A DNA stretch of 64,000 nt from Siphonodentalium dalli (taxonomy: Eukaryota > Mollusca > Scaphopoda > Gadilida > Siphonodentaliidae): NCBI GenBank assembly GCA_032622095.1, contig CP136061.1, forward strand, positions 314,001-378,000, given 5' to 3'. The position numbers and the translations under genes were made by a program. This document shows, one piece after another, positions 62,060 through 64,000 of the stretch. Every line of letters begins with the position of its first letter. Position 1 is the first letter of the stretch. The notes under the pieces are model-generated. The model did not search any database. It saw only the letters and a list, made by a program, of their open reading frames with translations, and was not told the DNA's origin.

Positions 62060-62470
62060 CACGTGACATTGGTGGCCATCTTGGATTAGTGGCTATTTGC
62101 CAGTATATGTACAGTTTGTGTGGGTATGAATGGGTGTGTTGTTTGTTTTCTAATTTTCAACCCAATTATACGATGTCCAACAGTAAGGTACACGGGAGTA
62201 ACCTATATGAACCCACTTTGGACATAAAATAGGTCACGTGACCTTGGCGTCCATCTTTTATTTATGCAAGTTGCCATCTATTTGTAGCAAAATGGGATAC
62301 AATGGCGCACTTTGTTGAGTTCGTGCTTTGTTGCTTGAATATTCCCTGATAGGTACAATTCCAAATATATATATATATAACCATACCCATATGTATATAT
62401 ACCTGCAGGGGGTCATATGACCCTGCTCCGCCCCTTATAAGTCACGTGATCTTGACGGCCATATTGAATT
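62060..62470. promoter_or_regulatory. Three CACGTG plus GCCATCTTG-like motif pairs
   Basis: CACGTG at 62060, 62235 and 62443 is followed 9-12 nt later by GCCATCTTG (62075), TCCATCTTT (62250) and GCCATATTG (62458). CACGTG is the E-box bound by USF/MITF/MAX-type factors, and GCCATCTTG is the core of the YY1 site. The pairs sit in ~175-208-bp repeats within the TTAA element. Binding is not shown. Confidence 0.45.
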
Positions 62471-62628
62471 TCAGGAAAATTGGGTTTTACGATGATTTAT
62501 GTGAATTATATGGGTCACGCGGGCGTACGAATGGTCAACTCACCAGCATAATAAATTTAGTTGCCTGTTATCACCACTGGAAAACGATACAATAGACAAG
62601 AGTTGTTCAAAACCAGTAAAGGTGTATT

Positions 62629-62985
62629 ATAAATAATAGGTATAAGTATCTTATGCAGGCGCAGGCGCCCCTCGATCATTAGAGTATAGAGGTTAGTTAC
62701 CCACCCGCCACCCTATCCCGCCACCCATAGTATCTTATGCGCCGCAGGCGCCCCTATAGAGGCTACTGCCCACATAAATAATAGGTATAAGTATATTATG
62801 CGCCGCAGGCACCCCTCGATCATTAGAGTATAGAGGTTAGTTACCCACCCACCACCCCATCCCGCCACCCATAGTATCTTATGCGCCGCAGGCGCCCCTA
62901 TAGAGGCTACTGCCACATAAATAATAGGTATAAGTATCTTATGCGCCGCAGACGCCCCTCGATCATTAGAGTATAGAGGTAATAA
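62629..62985. repeat. ~144-bp satellite, 2.5 copies, related to the 47-kb array
   Basis: ATAAATAATAGGTATAAGTA recurs at 62629, 62774 and 62917. Each unit includes CGATCATTAGAGTATAGAGG, CCCACCCACCACCCCATCCC and TATGCGCCGCAGGCGCC twice. The last two phrases are shared with the 74-bp array at 47091-47707. Confidence 0.88.
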
Positions 62986-63301
62986 CAATAACTTCTTCAG
63001 TCCTGAGTCTTTTATGAGCAGCCATTTTCGACTGATAACCACGTGCTAACAACAATGACGCAATATTCCGGCTCTGACTGTACTCCCATAACGTCAGAAA
63101 TAGCATGACCTTGAGGACATTTTCACTTTAAATTGTTCGCAAGCAACAGTACTACAGATAAATACATTGTACACTGTCAAACATGCCGGAAAGAATAGAG
63201 TTATATCCCATACATTAGACTACATACCAAATTCGCAAAAATGCGCGATTGGCAGCATCTTCGAGTTCGCATTTATGCTCGTTTGGCAGCGAAAGAGTTA
63301 A

Positions 63302-63792
63302 TGTGATGTTGAATACCATTGTAGAATTGACGAAATCCTATCCATATGACATATAAACAAGGTGAATTATTGACTGAATAGTGTTTGAACGATTAACTTA
63401 TATGGTAAACATTAACGCAGATGTGATAATGAGAATGATGTTGATGACAGATGATGAAAATTAAATTCATTAAATACCAGCATTGTATATGTGGATTATA
63501 TTGCACTTAGCACATTGTATATACATCGCGTATCTCTTCGTAACATGTGAATTCATGTCATATAGAGAAATAAAACAACCATGACGCCATCACCGAAAAT
63601 ATATCTTATGTATCATGTTTTTCTTTGTTTGTTCACGTTTTGTACATATAACAGGTTCCATACATTCCATCTCAATTTTTATAAAGACTTAAATCATCAT
63701 CTATTGTTAAGAAATGTCTTACTAGAGCCTTATTCACTGCAGGTCATTTCAGTCCCCAAGTTGTGGAAAACTAGATTCAAATACCATGCCTA
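63302..63792. other. Interval with no recognised feature
   Basis: AT-rich sequence between the TTAA element and the terminal MITE. A 111-aa frame (63581-63916) runs into the MITE and is therefore not supported as a gene. Confidence 0.5.
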
Positions 63793-64000
63793 CAGTAATC
63801 CCCTAAGTAATCAACCCCTTCACCACAGTAGAATTATGGGTAACTTTTCAGGATTTAGTCGGAAATATGGCTTGTTGCCATTCATCGGAAAGCTCTCGGG
63901 GAGAGCTTCCCGATGAATGTCAACAAGCCATATTTCCGACTAAATCCTGAAAAATTACCCATAATTCTGCTGTGGTTATGGAGTCGATTAGTTAGGGCAT
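63793..64000. mobile_element. Tc1/mariner-type palindromic MITE (window-truncated)
   Basis: Preceded by TA and starting CAGTAATCCCCTAAGTAATC. It has both arms around a centre near 63900, like the complete copy at 50422-50634, and the last few bases of the right end lie beyond the window. Confidence 0.85.

Larger units (their letters stand above)
61865..63297. mobile_element. TTAA-flanked element, ~1.43 kb
   Basis: Ends CTCTTTCCCTGCCA and (complement) CTCTTTCGCTGCCA between TTAA at 61861-61864 and 63298-63301. The Harbinger-like element's right-hand TTA is the first three bases of that TTAA, so it seems to have inserted at this element's boundary. The interior has the CACGTG/GCCATCTTG motif repeats and the 144-bp satellite. 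piggyBac-type ancestry is inferred from TTAA alone. Confidence 0.6.

Noticed and set aside
63581-63916. 111-aa frame as a gene
   Set aside because: Its last third is the palindromic MITE and the rest is AT-rich with no recognised features.

Overview
This is a eukaryotic nuclear window, most likely from a marine bivalve mollusc. The pointers are a receptor-type tyrosine phosphatase gene split into small exons with kilobase introns, AT-rich non-coding DNA, dense MITE-type and foldback transposons, and CTCACCTGAG / GTCCGTCCGTCC repeats of the kind common in bivalve assemblies. The species cannot be named from the sequence. No bacterial operons, rRNA genes or CRISPR arrays are present. Nearly all open reading frames are chance frames in repeats. 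One 100-N assembly gap lies at 46991-47090.

Region 1 (1-39.64 kb) holds no recognisable gene. It is a head-to-tail chain of non-coding elements, all in + orientation. Composite type 'M' is built from modules: H (a 31-nt hairpin followed by about 190 bp and an ATT microsatellite), B (about 0.7 kb), C (two or three copies of a ~295-bp repeat) and D (~0.4 kb). H-B-C-D units of about 1.73-2.02 kb are tandemly repeated, then a terminal P module of about 1.3-1.8 kb follows (five copies: 4384-5943, 10040-12057, 16794-18314, 24979-26756, 35367-37133). Type 'G' (12059-14769 and 37135-39636) has a different interior made of ~640-bp repeats. Every P copy, and the complete G copy, ends with a short palindrome, 6-11 nt, then CTAG followed by T. 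That is the canonical 3' end of a Helitron-type rolling-circle transposon. No Rep/helicase gene is seen, so these are probably non-autonomous. A ~915-bp block (8653-9568 and 32896-33806) carrying a tRNA-derived SINE head interrupts two of the composites.

Region 2 (39.7-48.4 kb) is a set of foldback and terminal-inverted-repeat elements, including a three-deep nest at 41.26-45.12 kb. It also has one unexplained intact 131-aa frame (45476-45871), a 74-bp satellite beside the gap, and Tc1/mariner-type palindromic MITEs.

Region 3 (49.0-60.25 kb) holds the only convincing gene: the last four coding exons (+ strand) of a receptor-type tyrosine phosphatase. They encode most of the membrane-distal D2 domain and the C-terminal tail: 49048-49173, 51920-52065, 55776-55911 and 60066-60245. 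All exon phases agree. The domain is a predicted pseudophosphatase (WPD loop reads GSD; active-site loop reads HCSDGIGATG). The tail has two spaced YxxV/YxxL tyrosine motifs. The introns are unusual: the intron after the third exon seen opens with a 42-bp minisatellite copied from the exon end plus its splice donor, and the previous intron has further donor-like copies, one split by a 1223-bp hAT-type insertion. Just past the stop codon the tyrosine-motif segment recurs as decaying 71-bp repeats.

Region 4 (60.6-64 kb) has a Harbinger-like element abutting a TTAA-flanked element that contains repeated CACGTG/GCCATCTTG motif pairs and a ~144-bp satellite. The window closes inside another palindromic MITE.
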